Source: Sepiola atlantica (lineage: Eukaryota; Mollusca; Cephalopoda; Sepiida; Sepiolidae). Taken from it: a stretch of 64,000 nt of DNA. Shown here piece by piece: positions 11,880-23,520 of the stretch. Position 1 is the stretch's first letter. Each line of letters begins with the position of its first letter. The translations under genes were made by a program, and so were the position numbers. The stretch spans positions 77,659,844 through 77,723,843 of the forward strand of contig OY744525.1 of NCBI GenBank assembly GCA_963556195.1, given 5' to 3'. The notes beneath the pieces were generated by a model, which saw nothing but the letters and a program-made list of their open reading frames with translations, searched no databases and was not told where the DNA came from.

Positions 11880-12640
11880 TTTCCTTTGGTCAGGGGTCTA
11901 ACGTTTTCTGACAGCCTTCAATCTCAGTCTCCAAGTTTGATGGTCTTGAGGATTGATTCTGTTCAAATTCCACTGGTTAATATCCTTGTTGATGCTTTGC
12001 ATCCAAGTTTTCTTGGGTCATCCAACTTTTTTCCGACCCTCCACCTCAAGGTGTCTGCATTTCTTATCGAAGAGTTGCTCCTCTCAACGTGGCCAAACCA
12101 ATGTAGCCAACTGACCATCAGGAATTCATCAAGCTTTGGTATATTAAGCCTCATCAACAGGGTATCAGAGTGGAGATGCCGGGTCTGATCTGACCTGACA
12201 TTGCATATCCATCTGATCATTGCTCTGTCATTACACTGAAGACAGACGAGTGAGAACAGGATGAGGATCCATCACTCACCTTCATACAGAATCATACACC
12301 TAATTCTATATACCCTTCTAGTAATGAAAAGTATATCTCGTGATATCAGGACTGACAATAGTTTGCAGAACTTACCCCATACCGATTTTACTCTAATGGT
12401 AGAGCTAAACTCGCAACCACCTCCAGCACTCAACATATCCCCAATATAACAAAAGGAGTCCACTATTCGAGAGGTTTCACTTCAGTGCAAGGTCAGCAGT
12501 TAAGTGCCCCAGATGCCTTTTACATTTACAGTTGGGGTCTGGTGGCAGCTTTCCGAACAAACCACTACACCTTAGTATTTTTTGCTTTGGTGTAGGAGGT
12601 AATACCCCGCCACCCAATAATAAGTTCTCATCCTTCCACC
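11880..12640 (-). mobile_element. Decayed LINE, C-terminal part of ORF2
   Basis: On the minus strand the first segment (about 12590-12490) resembles the cysteine-rich stretch before the C-terminal domain of this LINE type (CSG...KLPPDPNCKCKR). Next is DSFCYIGDMLSAGGGCEFSS and a downstream frame with NDRAMIRWICNVRSD and LHWFGHVERSNSS, the classic C-terminal signature of invertebrate LINE ORF2. At least one frameshift, near 12250, and internal stops break it. Confidence 0.75.
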
Positions 12641-13029
12641 CACAACATCATCATGATATATGGAAGAACTATTTACCCTTAATCAATGCACCCACTAGCT
12701 ATTACAATAGTATTACATAGACAAAATTGTAAAATATGTTTTCTAATTGTATACAATATGAATCAAGTTATCTAAGTTTTGCCACCAAAAATTCTTAGAA
12801 TACGTATACAAAAAATTCCAACACTGCTTCTTTTGCTAGACCTTTTTATGGGGTTTATAGAACTACTTTTTCTTTTTACATATGATCCTTATTGAATCAG
12901 ACACTTTGCTTTAGCAAGAGTTAATAAAGTCTTGTTAATGTTATGGCAACATTTTCGCAGATGCTTCCTTACAGCTGTCTCCGCATACATTTACTTATAT
13001 CAACATCTAGTTAAACAAATTTGGATAAC

Positions 13030-13112
13030 ACTTCACCGTAGACATAACCATAGTACATTAGACTGGAACAGCAAAAGTTCCGGGTTCGATTCCGAGTTAA
13101 GGTGTGCCAAAT
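13030..13112 (+). repeat. tRNA-derived fragment (SINE head or tRNA pseudogene)
   Basis: GGTTCGATTCC at 13083-13093 is a good RNA polymerase III B box in a T-arm-like context (TTCCGGGTTCGATTCCGAG). Upstream sequence gives only a weak A-box and poor acceptor pairing, so a working tRNA is unlikely. Cephalopod genomes are rich in tRNA-derived SINEs. Confidence 0.4.
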
Positions 13113-13829
13113 TTACTATTATTTTTTTTTCCTTTATCTTATAATACAAAAATTATCCACTTTGTGTGCATTGAATAATTTAAAATAAAATTGCAAGCAT
13201 TTTAATTATATTTTATTTTTCATGAGTTTTTAATACTTTCGTAATTCATGACTAACTTACATAGGAAGGAAAAATATTATAAATAATATAGACATAATAT
13301 AGACATAATATAGACATGTTAAAAATAAGAAAAAAATATATCTACTACTAATGCTACTACGACTACTACTACCACAATTAAAGAAATTCTAAGGTTTCTG
13401 CTTTCAAACAACATGCACATTATGACTGTTACTGCTTTCAAACAAACATACACAAATATTTATGAAACTCTCTTGTGATGTCATAATATACCTTCTTTAT
13501 CTCTCCCTCTCTCTCTTTTCTCTATTTCTCCCTTTCTCTCTATTCTCCTCTCTTATGTCACTTGCCTCCTCCACTACTTCTCTTATCATTTGCTCATCAT
13601 TTACACCATTCTCTCATCATCTAAAACATTCATGTACAGATTAAAATCGTGCATGGTGACAAGCAAGCAAGATAACAAATAGCATCATCAGAGTTTTATT
13701 AGTATATAGATTACATTTAATTTCTCTGCAATTTGGATTACTATGATTACACTTGTATTTGGAAGAGTAATTTTAATACTCTTCCAAAATTTTATGAATA
13801 AACTATCTTCCTCCATTTTCTTCTATCAG

Positions 13830-13992
13830 ATGTATATTCAAGACATAGCTTTGCCTCCAGGTAGTAACAGAAACAAAAAAAGAATAGAGACGACACAAGA
13901 CTATTCCAATAGAAGTTCTGCAAAATCTTCTGTCAATGATAATGGACAAGGGTGGAGTGATGTAGAAACAAGACAAACGGAAGATATGTCAG
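13830..13992 (+). CDS. Protocadherin B, middle cytoplasmic exon
   Basis: Starts after TTCTATCAG with codons MYIQDIALPPGS and ends in phase 1 after TCA G. It encodes 54 residues of the cytoplasmic tail, rich in S, N, D, K and R and probably disordered. It matches exon 2 of C-F at its start (MY-x-QD-[VI]-ALP) and end (an acidic/Thr stretch before SG). Its donor is GCAAGT, not GTAAGT, so the following intron is GC-AG; the paralogues have GT at this place. Function of this segment is not known. Confidence 0.88.
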
Positions 13993-14821
13993 GCAAGTAA
14001 GAAAAAAAAGAAAACAGAAAAAGAATGTACAATTAGTATTGCATATTCCTTGGTTATTCATCATCATATAGGTCAAGCAGACAATTCAGACTTTCTTTTG
14101 ATTTTTTATGTTAAATTTGTTGTCATTTTTAATGGCATAAATTTTGTATATTGTTAAAATCTATTTATGAAGATTATTGATGAGGATTGATACCAAATCT
14201 GTATATATTTAGTTGTAGTTCCTGTCTGCTTTTTTGTGCAGAAACATCTTCCAAGGTTTTGAAGTTAAACCCCCCTTAATCATATATATTCTGAAATTAC
14301 ATTACCCATGCTACTTGGATAAGCATATTTAATTTTGATTAAAGGAGATACAACAATATTATGGGGTCTGGGTTTATTCTTGAAAAGCCATAAAAAGAAA
14401 ATATGACATTTTTAATTATTTTATTTATAACATGAAAATTATAGAAATTAAAAAATAAGAATGGAAATGTTAATAAACAGTTTAGGGATTGGAAGAGAAG
14501 TGCACAACAATCTTCATTGATTCCCTGGAAATTCCGGATGTGCCCTGAGGGGATTAAAGACATCCTTCTGTTACATCCTCAAAATGAATATTATAAAATG
14601 CAAAAAATAATATAAAAGGTTATATGGTGTTATGGGCTGGGTGCAAAAGGACATAGGGTTCCTCACTCAATCCCAGGCAATGTTGTGTCTTCATGCTAGT
14701 ATACAATGAAAATAGATTCCTATGAGATTAATATGTTTTTTTGTATTAAAAAAAAATGTTTTAATGTAGATGATGTATACAGTAAGCAGTTTATAATCTA
14801 AATTAAATTTATATTTTACAG
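13993..14821 (+). other. Gene B last intron (GC-AG)
   Basis: 829 bases from GCAAGT to ATATTTTACAG. A diverged tRNA-SINE-like stretch lies at about 14600-14700 (a GGTTC...AATCCCAGG B-box-like part followed by GTTGTGTCTTCATG, resembling the post-tRNA part of cephalopod SINEs). Nothing else recognisable. Confidence 0.5.
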
Positions 14822-15093
14822 ATATTTACCCATCACAATATTGCAATTCCTCTTCATCCCAAAGTGAACAACAGCAGACCGCTGAGATGAAGCCTTTGGG
14901 ACAGACTGTCAGTTACCCTAGTGATACCACAATTGTAGCTAGAGGCTTTTATACACCCTACATGAATGAAAATAGTCCCCATACAGATGCTAATAGTAAT
15001 AGTGCTTCTAATAGACATTTACAATCAAGGAATGTACCTACAAGTGGTAGCCAGTCCTCCATCAACAGACCTCTGCCACCTGTGCCCAATTAA
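14822..15093 (+). CDS. Protocadherin B, terminal cytoplasmic exon
   Basis: Begins by completing the split codon (G|AT, Asp) and reads DIYPSQYCNSS to a TAA at 15091-15093. It encodes the distal tail with PLGQTVSYPSDTTIVARG, FYTPYMNENSP and the C-terminal SINRPLPPVPN. It is 18 bases shorter than the 290-base exons of A, C, D and F because the variable serine-rich part after NENSP is shortened. YMNE (pYxN) and RPLPPVP (class I SH3 ligand) are invariant across the cluster, which implies a conserved intracellular partner (inference). Confidence 0.92.
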
Positions 15094-15974
15094 ATCTAAT
15101 TTGTATAAACATTACCTCTCAGGTAACTCAATTTATAACAAAATGTGAAACAGAAAAAAGTTTTTTTTAAATATTTAGATGACATCTGAAAATTTTCATC
15201 ATTCAGAAAATTTGATAGAAATGTTTTAAGTGCCATCTTTGAAAATATTAAACAATTTTTATTTAAGAAAATAAAATATTTACAATTCCAAGAAAATTAA
15301 TATACAGCTGATTTAGACATTTTAATTGATTAAAATGAAGACTTTTAGTTTGTGGAGAAATTTATTCTCATCATTTATTTCTGGATATGATGTAAAAAGT
15401 AAATGTAAGTAAATTTGTTTATATGTTGTTTTCCAAAGACTCAAAACCATGTATTTATATTCACATATAATTTTGTCTGTTTTCCTAAGTGGTATTTTAT
15501 GTTATACAAATTGTATTTGTTTATGTATTTAAAAAAATATATGTACACCAAATGAATTGCCAAATACAATTTTGGGGAATAAAACTTGATAATTATTAAT
15601 TTTACATTTTGGTTTAATATTAATTTTACATTTAATTTGCCTCGTTCGTATCTACACATTTTTTCAGAATTTATGAAAGTAACTATTTATTTTTGGATAT
15701 CATCAAGATACAAACAAAATCAGTAAGTAAGTTAAACCATTTTTTTGTGTTTTTAATTATATTTATAGTGTGAATAAATGGATGAAAATCAACCATGTTA
15801 AATAACAACACTTGCTTGCCTTTCAAACTATTTATTTATAATTAATAAATGTTGTGAAATATATTTGTATTCATTGTATGAATTTAGGAATAAAAAAGTG
15901 ACATTAAAATATTTTAGTGTTAACATCTCAGTATTTACACTACACATTTGCTAAACCGTTTTTGACAGAGCAGC
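15094..15974 (+). other. 3' UTR of gene B and spacer
   Basis: AT-rich, no coding potential. An AATAAA at 15270-15275, about 180 bases after the stop, is a possible polyadenylation signal. Confidence 0.4.
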
Positions 15975-16166
15975 AGCCATTACACATACAACAAATAAAG
16001 TAGGACTTGCTTCCCTCTCATATGAACTAAACAAAGAAACACCCTGGGATGTTATATAGTAGCAGCTGCAGCAGTCTCTCTCTCTCTATCTCTCTCTCTC
16101 CCCCTCTTTTTGGATTTACTTCTTTCTGATTTTGCTGTTTGCTATCCTTCAGATTTCATCATAAAG
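15975..16166 (+). promoter_or_regulatory. Promoter and non-coding 5' exon of gene C
   Basis: AGCCATT at 15975-15981, 18 bases, GTAGGACT at 16000-16007. Then CTCTCATATGAACT, TGGGATGTTATATAG (TATA-like), GCAGCTGCAGCAG and a CT-rich microsatellite. The presumed 5' exon ends at 16166 with donor AAAG|GTAAGA. Confidence 0.72.
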
Positions 16167-16485
16167 GTAAGATTATTTGAAATTTTTCTATATCTATAAT
16201 TTTTCTTTCTGAAAAGTTTATCAAAATACAAGAATATTTAAATTTTGTCTTTTCAATAGTTGGCATTACTATTGCAAAGTAAAATTCTGTAAAAAGCTTT
16301 TGTTTGTCAAAATTACGATTTTTAGTCTTTTAATTTTTTCTAGATTAAATGCCATCCTATTTAAGTTTGTTTTTTAAATTATGAAATGTTTCAGATTGTA
16401 AATAATTTAACCAGAAGGTAACTCTTCTATACATAATTTCATATAGCTAATATATGCATTTAAAACATACATGATTTTTTTAGTA

Positions 16486-16488
<3 letters not shown>

Positions 16489-16554
<66 letters not shown>

Positions 16555-16562
16555 ATGTGTGT
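16489..16562. repeat. (TA)n(GT)n microsatellite
   Basis: About 26 TA units followed by GT units. Confidence 0.95.
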
Positions 16563-16728
16563 CTGCGTTTATTTTATATTGCATGTTTTAAAATGCTTTC
16601 CTTCCATGATAAAACGTTGTTAACTGTGAATTATAACTTTAAAGAATTAGACATTTTAAGAATAAATATCTTCTTTATTCTCACATAAGAACTAATAGAG
16701 TGAATCTTTCTGAAGGATTTTTTATATC

Positions 16729-16857
16729 AAAACAATAGTTATAAAGGATTTTTTGAACTTGGATATTTTCATATTTCACTAAGTGAGAATTTATAATTCT
16801 CACTTATTGAAATATGAAAATATCCAAGTTCAAAAAATCCTTTATAACTATTGTTTT
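16729..16857. repeat. Near-perfect 129-bp inverted repeat
   Basis: Two arms of about 60 bases starting AAAACAATAGTTATAAAGG meet at a short AATTTATAATT centre. I find one mismatch between the arms (TTTCACTAAG against TTTCAATAAG). No coding capacity; it may be a small foldback element or a templated inversion. Confidence 0.9.
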
Positions 16858-17095
16858 TCTGAGAGTTTTAAAAAGAGGAATTTATTTTATTTGTTTATAA
16901 TATATTTTTATTGCCATCATTTTTTTAAACACAGATCCATATGTCTATAGAAAGTTACATCACAAAACAACAAGAAAGTAATTTTTTCAGATGTTTTGGT
17001 CCATATACATTCATATATAGAGATAAAATTCTTATATCTAGATAATATTTTTATACATTTTATCATTGAAGGTAATCATTTTAAGAATATAATTT

Positions 17096-17099
<4 letters not shown>

Positions 17100-17143
<44 letters not shown>

Positions 17144-17156
17144 CACACACACACAC
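17100..17156. repeat. (TA)n(AC)n microsatellite
   Basis: About 20 TA units followed by AC units. Confidence 0.95.
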
Positions 17157-20100
17157 TTGAAGTTTGTGTTTGAAAATGCTTTTTTTCGGACCTTATTGAA
17201 TTTTTCCTGAGTTCTAATGAGACTGTTCCTAAAGTCTGTTCGAAAGAAGGACGATATTGAAAATTATTTTTATTTTATTTTGTCTAACTAAAAATAAACA
17301 TCTGGTAACAACTTGGATACAATTGTGTTTACTCTTTATTTGGAATATGGTTTGAAAATAATTTTCATCTAAAAAGATATGTATAGAAATAGATATATAC
17401 AGCACACACTCACACATACATATAGGAAAACTTATATTACAATAATATTCAATTTTAATCGTAAAATAGAAATCTCTAGGTTATAAAAGAACAATTGCAT
17501 GATTTTTAAAGTATTAGACAAAGTGATGTTATTTCAAATAAGATAACAATTAATAAAAAAAATTATTCAATGTTTTACGTTAAAGATATGTTTTATTTTT
17601 AGATAGAATGTTATTTTTTCTTTTTATGTTGATATATATTTTTATTTAATTTACTCTAGAAACATTTACATATGTATTTTTAAATGCAAATATTTATATT
17701 CAAATCTACATTTACTTTCATACACTACATGTTTCGGACTGTTATCCTCATTTGAGTTATGTTATGTTCAAAATATTTCAGCTATTATACTCTCCAGTCT
17801 TCAGGTATCTTTTGCCATACTCATTTCCATGAATTTCAGGCTGAACCCTTTATTTAAATTACAAGGGTAAACAGTCTCATTCCAACGTTTCATATCTTTT
17901 AAATATCTTGTTTAAGTAGGGGTGGGCCGGACATAATGGGTGAAAATTTCAGATTCATGCAAGTAGTATTTTTTGTGTTCATTTATACATAAATAACACT
18001 AAACACTCATACATTTTGAAAATTTTGCAAAATTCAGAAGGTGCAGGCCAAAAATAACCGTTAGGGCTCCATGGGACTCAAAATCCATCATTTTTTAGTG
18101 AAAAAGTGGTTTCATGCGACATTGCAGGTCCTAAAACATCCTCAAAAGCTATGAATGGATATAGATGGTTAAATCTGATATAGTACTGTAATTTAGGACC
18201 ATTTTCAGGCTGTAAAAGGGTTTTCATGAATGTAAAATAGCCAAAAACTAGTGAAAAATAGCCCGAGATATTGAATTTACAACTTCAAGATAGAATTCAC
18301 TATAGAATAAAGAATACAATGGCTGAAGTTTTGTGAACATGACAATAACAGTCAAAAACATGTACAGAATGTAAATATCAACAATGCCACATCTTAGAAA
18401 TATGATTTCCAGTTGAATCATGCACATGCTTCATTGTATTATTGACACTGTTAAATCTAGCAGAACATCATCTCCAAATACCAAATGGAATGATTGTTAT
18501 CTATGATTTTTATAAAAAGATTTTCAAGTGATATTTGAAAATAGAACTAAATGCATCAAAGTAATCAAAATTAATAATTTTAATAATAAAATTTTAATAA
18601 ATTTAAACTCAATATCTTTATGTTATTTTAATGGTATTATTTTGACATGAATTGCCATAATTTTTTATTTTGTTTTTAATCACTCTGAATTATATGTTTA
18701 AACAAAATCTAAAAATATTCTATATGTACAAATTTGTACCCATTTGAGTAAGTATATTGGCAAATGCATGATAATAAAAATAATAATGGGTATATTATTG
18801 ATTACAAAAGTTATGTATCCTATATTTGACTTAATGACACAAACACTATGCGAATTTGTGCAAATTATATGACAGTGACCCTAGCTCTAAAATGTGTGTT
18901 ATTCAATTTAAAAAAAGAAAGAAAATATATTTGGATTATCCAATTATCACCAAATGTACATATTCTTTAAAAAAATAACTTGAAAAAAATTACTTATTCA
19001 ATTTTCAGCTGGGAGTGGTAATTTTTCTATGTAGGTTTAACATTAAATAGTCACTACTAATTTTTATTGAGTTCAACCACACTAACCCTGTTTACAAATA
19101 CCTTTTCAGAATTTTAAGCAATGAAAATTATTTTATGTTAAGCTTGAATAGAAAACTGAAATCCCTCTAAAAATGAATGAGTATGGTTTTAAAAATGTGT
19201 TTTTATAATCTGAAAATTTGCTGTTTAAGCAGTATATTAATTGCTATGATTATCGAAACCTTTTTTAAAAAAATAAATAACAAAAGTTTTCGCATGTGGG
19301 TAAAACGTTCTTTGAGAAATATCAACTCAAAAGATATAAATTTACATTTAACTTACATCACAAACTGCTCTGTTTCCCTAAACAATTACATTTATAATCT
19401 AAAAATTTAGTGCTTAATTGACAGTAAACTGCAAAGTTTTTTTCATTGATGAAGAAAAAAAGAAAAAACAAAACAAAAATTTTAGAAAATGACATTTACT
19501 TCTGCCCAAATTTCAACTTGTGACACAAATTGGTTTTTACTTCAGAGTGATGAAACCTTGTGAAGTTTTGGTAATATGGTGCTTGTTTGCTACAGATTAA
19601 TGAGAAATTTACTACAAGTTTTTTTATGCATTAGTTCTATCTTTATATTTTTATTCATACAATTCTCCTTTTACTACATACTGATCAATTTATACATTGT
19701 TACATGTTAGGCAACTGCATTGTTATTAAATCGCATTATTCAGACATACAAATAGAAAATGTAATGTTTTTAAATGTATGTTTTTATTCCTGTAACCGTC
19801 TCTCGTTTGTGAATTAATTAAAGACAAGAGTCCTTGTGAAATATGTTGTGCTTTTGTGCATATAGTACGTTGTGTGCATAGATTTAATAATGCAAGGGAC
19901 GTAACTCTAAATGTATCTCGAGTTCTTTAATTTGAAGAGATATAATGAACTTATTTGATAAAGTGAATACAAATATTGTTGAGAATATGTAAGACATTCC
20001 TGTCCAAACTGCACTATATTTTTTATTGTATGAATGTGAAAAGAAACATTTTTTTATCAGAAATATTATTATTATTATTATTCTGAAGGCACAATTACAT

Positions 20101-20320
20101 ATCGACAACTATAATACTAAATTACTAATATTTTATTTAGTTAGCTTAATTGAATTTACCTTATACGTTCCATTAGCTTAACATTGTAGCAAGAAAAATT
20201 GTAGTTAGGCATACAGTGATGTTATTTACAGAGAAAAGAGTTTAAAAATGTAACAATTATTTTTGTTTTTGTATTTCAGAAATATACAAAATATTAAGCT
20301 ATTTTATTCATCCAGAGATC

Positions 20321-22717
20321 ATGTTGATACAATTATATTTGCATATGACAGTTTTACATATTTGTATGTGCATTGACCTCACATACTATGTAGAAGAAGG
20401 AAAGAGTCCAAATACTTATTTGGGTGACATTGTGGCAGATACTCACCTGATGAATGATGTAACACTCAATGAACAAAAACAAATCACATTCAGTCAATTA
20501 CGGAAAGGTACCAATGGAAATTCTAAATTATTCCGTGTCTCAAAGAACACAGGAAAACTGTACACAGCCCAAACACTGGATGCTGAATCACTTTGTATTT
20601 ATAATGTGGAATGTTTTCAAATGGTTGATGTTGCTGTCAAGAAAGCAACGACTTTTATTAAATTAATTGAAATCAAAGTTATCATCAAAGATGTAAATGA
20701 CCATCAACCTGAGTTTCCAGATAAGCAAATAAACATAAAATTTTCAGAAGGAGATGTTACAGAAACAAAGGTTATAATTCCTAGTGCATTAGACAGAGAC
20801 ATTGGAGTTATGAATTCTCAGATTACCTATGAACTGAAGAAGAAAAAAAATGAACCGTTTACATTATTTGTTTCTAAGAGTGTTGATGGAACATCTCAAT
20901 TAGCCTTAAACTTAGAAAAGAAACTTGATAGAGAAGTGACAAGTTTATATGAAATCCAAGTAATAGCAAAAGATGGAGGATCTCCGACAAAAGAAAGTAC
21001 TTTGAATATCCATATCACTGTATCAGATGTGAATGATAATTTTCCTGTATTTTCTCAAAACCTTTATAATGTTTCAATAAAAAACAAACCTGATGCTGCT
21101 TTGCCTATTACAACTTTATCTGCAAAAGATTTAGATTTTAGCAAGAATGGCAAGATATTGTATTATTTCAGCTCTAAAACAACTGACATTGCTAAAGCTC
21201 ATTTTGATTTAAACACAGAAACTGGAGAAATATTTCTAATGAAAAAATTTACTACAAGTCAAAAACTGAAATATAAACTTTATGTAAAAGCTTCTGATGG
21301 AGGCAATCCTCCATTAAGCTCTCTGGCCATGGTTCAGGTGAATGTGATCAATGAACAGAACAATGCTCCAGTAATCGATGTGAATTTTGGATCTGCATCA
21401 AGAGAAAATACAGTTGATATCTCTGAAGATATTAAGATTGGAAGTTTTATTGCCTATGTGAAAGTTACTGATCAGGATGCTGATCAAAATGGAAAGGTTA
21501 CTTGTAATCTTGATCATAATAAGTTTCAACTACAAAGTCTGGATACAAAGAAATATCAAGTAATTGTAAAGAAACCAGTGGACAGAGAGAGTGAAGATCA
21601 CCATGACATTAGGATCAGTTGTGAGGATAAAGGAAATCCTCCTCTCAAAAGTGAAAGCAGATTTTCAGTCCAAGTGATGGATGTGAATGATGAACAGCCA
21701 CAATTTTCTAAGCAATTATTTAAATTCTTTATTGATGAAAACCAGAGATCAAAAATTCCTATTGGCAGCATCAATGCCACAGATCCAGACTTGGGACTTG
21801 GAGGTAAACTGTCTTTTTCTTTACTGACAACCAATAAACAATTTGTACCATTTCGAATCACTGAAACCGGATTAATCTCTTCAATTATGTCTTTAGACCA
21901 TGAGTTTCAAGATACTTATAATTTTGAAGTGTTTGTAAAAGACAAAGGAAGTCCATCATTGAATAACACAGTGAATGTGATTGTTAAGGTGAGAGATGAA
22001 AATGATAATGCTCCATATTTCACATTTCCCAGTGTTAATCCTTATAATATGGATGTAACATATTACCCCCATCATACAAAGAACATCAGCCAGATAAAGG
22101 CATCAGACAGTGACAGTCAAGAGAATGCATTTCTAAAATATGAAATAATCAGAGGCAATAGCAAACAGATATTCAGCATCAACCAGTACACTGGTTTGTT
22201 ATGTTCAACTCATGTCCTAAGCCAACAAGATGCTGGCTCATATGAGCTGGAGTTTCTAGTGAAGGACAGTGGTAGCCCAGTTCTATCAGCCAGAACTACT
22301 GTATATTTGACACTGACCGTAAGCAACAAGACATCAGAAATGTTAAATGCTGTTAACATCAAAAAAGATAACAAGATCCACCTGACTTCAGCAATTATCA
22401 TTGTGTCTGTAGCAGTGACAATAGCTGTGATCATTACAGCTTCAATCTCAGTGTGTATCCTTCGCTGTTGCAATCCTCGAAGTGTTCCAGTAGCAGAAGG
22501 CGGATATGTGAGTAGTGGTCAGAGACATTTGATAAGTCCTCCTTACCCAGCAAATCCTTGGTCTAATGTGGCTCTTCCTACAAGTGATGCAGTCGGTATG
22601 AGAAGAAGCAGTCAACCGCCAACACCCAGAATGCAAACCCATCCTTACTCAAGCGCTCAACAAATGCTGTCATCTCAAGCACCAAGACAGCCACCTGTTG
22701 GAGATTCAGTATCTCAG
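20321..22717 (+). CDS. Protocadherin C, large ectodomain exon
   Basis: Encodes residues 1-799: signal peptide (about 1-18), EC1-EC6 with the same boundaries as gene B, transmembrane helix at about 688-713 and the proximal cytoplasmic tail. The CX5C loop in EC1 is kept (LCIYNVEC). The 5' acceptor TTTGTATTTCAG ends at 20279, and ATG 20321 is the first in-frame start giving a signal peptide. EC2-EC3 carry a type (GDVTETKVIIPSALDRDIG) shared with gene D but not with B, E or F; EC4 has the B-type NTVDISEDIK. From about 21508 the DNA is almost identical to the other genes. The exon ends CAG|GTATCT in phase 0, a weak donor shared with D. The full protein is 943 residues. Predicted role is homophilic cell recognition. 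Confidence 0.93.
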
Positions 22718-23070
22718 GTATCTATATTATTTTATATTTTTATAATTGTTCTTCATTTGTAAAGATATTTCTTGGGCAAGTAAATGTTCAATAATTTTTA
22801 ATTACTTTTATTTTCATATTGATTTTTAAATTAATAATTTATTCTAGAAATTCTTTTTATATTAAGTTTAATATTTTTATTTAATCAAAATTTTTTATTT
22901 AATATTTTACTGTAGCAATGTTGTCACCTTATATATTAGTGTGTGTCTGTATAGATGTAATATATTTATATGCATATCTAAGTGTATGGCTTAAATTTAT
23001 TTATTTCATGAACATAAAACTCATAAAAACATATTTGTCTGAACTGTTTCTTTGTTTTTCTTTTTATTAG
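22718..23070 (+). other. Gene C intron between coding exons 1 and 2
   Basis: 353 bases, the shortest such intron here, from GTATCT to TTTTTATTAG. Unspliced reading adds VSILFYIFIIVLHL before a stop. Confidence 0.6.
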
Positions 23071-23215
23071 ATGTATGTTCAAGATGTAGCATTACCATCT
23101 GGTAGTAACCGAAACAATAAAAAGGCAGATATGACACAAAATTATTCCAGAAGAAATTCTCTGAAATCTTCTCTTAATGATGATAGACAAACATGGCAGG
23201 AAGGAAATGCTTCAG
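23071..23215 (+). CDS. Protocadherin C, middle cytoplasmic exon
   Basis: Starts after TTTTTATTAG with MYVQDVALPSGSNRNNKK and ends TCA G|GTGAGT in phase 1. It encodes 48 residues of the cytoplasmic tail. It is 18 bases shorter than in B and E and the same length as in D, to which it is nearly identical (DDRQTWQ here, DDKQTWQ in D). The donor is canonical. Too short to be noticed as an isolated reading frame, but supported by splice signals, phase and paralogy. Confidence 0.9.
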
Positions 23216-23257
23216 GTGAGTAGAAAGAAATTCTTTGATTTTCTATGTAAAAATAAG

Positions 23258-23442
23258 TATCTCTGTATCAGATGTGAATGATAATTTTCCTGTATTTTCT
23301 CAAAACGTTTATAATGTTTCAATCAAGAACAAACCTGATGCTGCTTACTTTGTCTGCAAAAGATTTAGATTTAGGCAAAAATGGCAAGATATTACATTAT
23401 TTCAGCTCTAAACAACTGACATCGCTAAAGCTCATTTTGATT
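23258..23442 (+). pseudogene. Protocadherin ectodomain exon fragment (EC2/EC3 boundary)
   Basis: About 185 bases nearly identical to the coding strand of the paralogues from the end of EC2 (SVSDVNDNFPVFSQN) through early EC3 (LSAKDLDLGKNGKIL and FSS). A deletion removes the codons for about LPITT and shifts the frame, and a one-base loss in AAAACAACTGAC shifts it again. TATCTCTGTATCAG matches gene D rather than C (TATCACTG), so the donor was D-like. It sits 42 bases after the exon 2 donor of gene C and runs straight into a dispersed repeat. Not functional as coding sequence. Confidence 0.85.
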
Positions 23443-23520
23443 ACGAGGGCAGAATTAGACATGTAGTCAAATCCAGCTCTCCAAAAAGAGGCACCTTGGA
23501 TTGGGACAAAAAAAAAATTT
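23443..23520 (+). repeat. Dispersed repeat (CCAGCTCCCCAAAAAGGGGC family), partial copy
   Basis: CGAGGGCAGAATTAGACATG then CCAGCTCTCCAAAAAGAGGC and TTGGATTGGGACAAA. Longer copies lie at 31229-31380 and 50463-50600. Confidence 0.65.

Larger units (their letters stand above)
10370..13829 (+). other. Gene B intron between coding exons 1 and 2
   Basis: Donor GTAAGT at 10370, acceptor TTCTATCAG ending at 13829. It contains a GC-richer unclassified stretch (about 10555-10870, perhaps an old repeat), a dispersed repeat (11301-11600), a LINE fragment (11880-12640), a tRNA-derived fragment (13030-13112) and a CT-rich tract (13495-13560). Unspliced readthrough would add 15 residues before a stop at 10415-10417. 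Confidence 0.6.
16167..20279 (+). other. 5' UTR intron of gene C
   Basis: About 4.1 kb from GTAAGA to TTTGTATTTCAG. It holds (TA)n(GT)n at 16489-16562, a near-perfect hairpin at 16729-16857 and (TA)n(AC)n at 17100-17156. Unclassified sequence at 17700-18520 (with ATGTTTCGGACTG and a stretch about 17910-18300 that is GC-richer than its surroundings) may be old repeat. No exon seen. Confidence 0.5.

Noticed and set aside
11886..12449. + strand frames of 62-100 codons
   Set aside because: Antisense of a LINE ORF2 fragment with clear family motifs on the minus strand.
13030..13112. Functional tRNA gene
   Set aside because: Good B box but weak A box, poor acceptor and D-arm pairing.
20469..20666. 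65-codon frame inside gene C
   Set aside because: Out-of-frame shadow of EC1 coding sequence.
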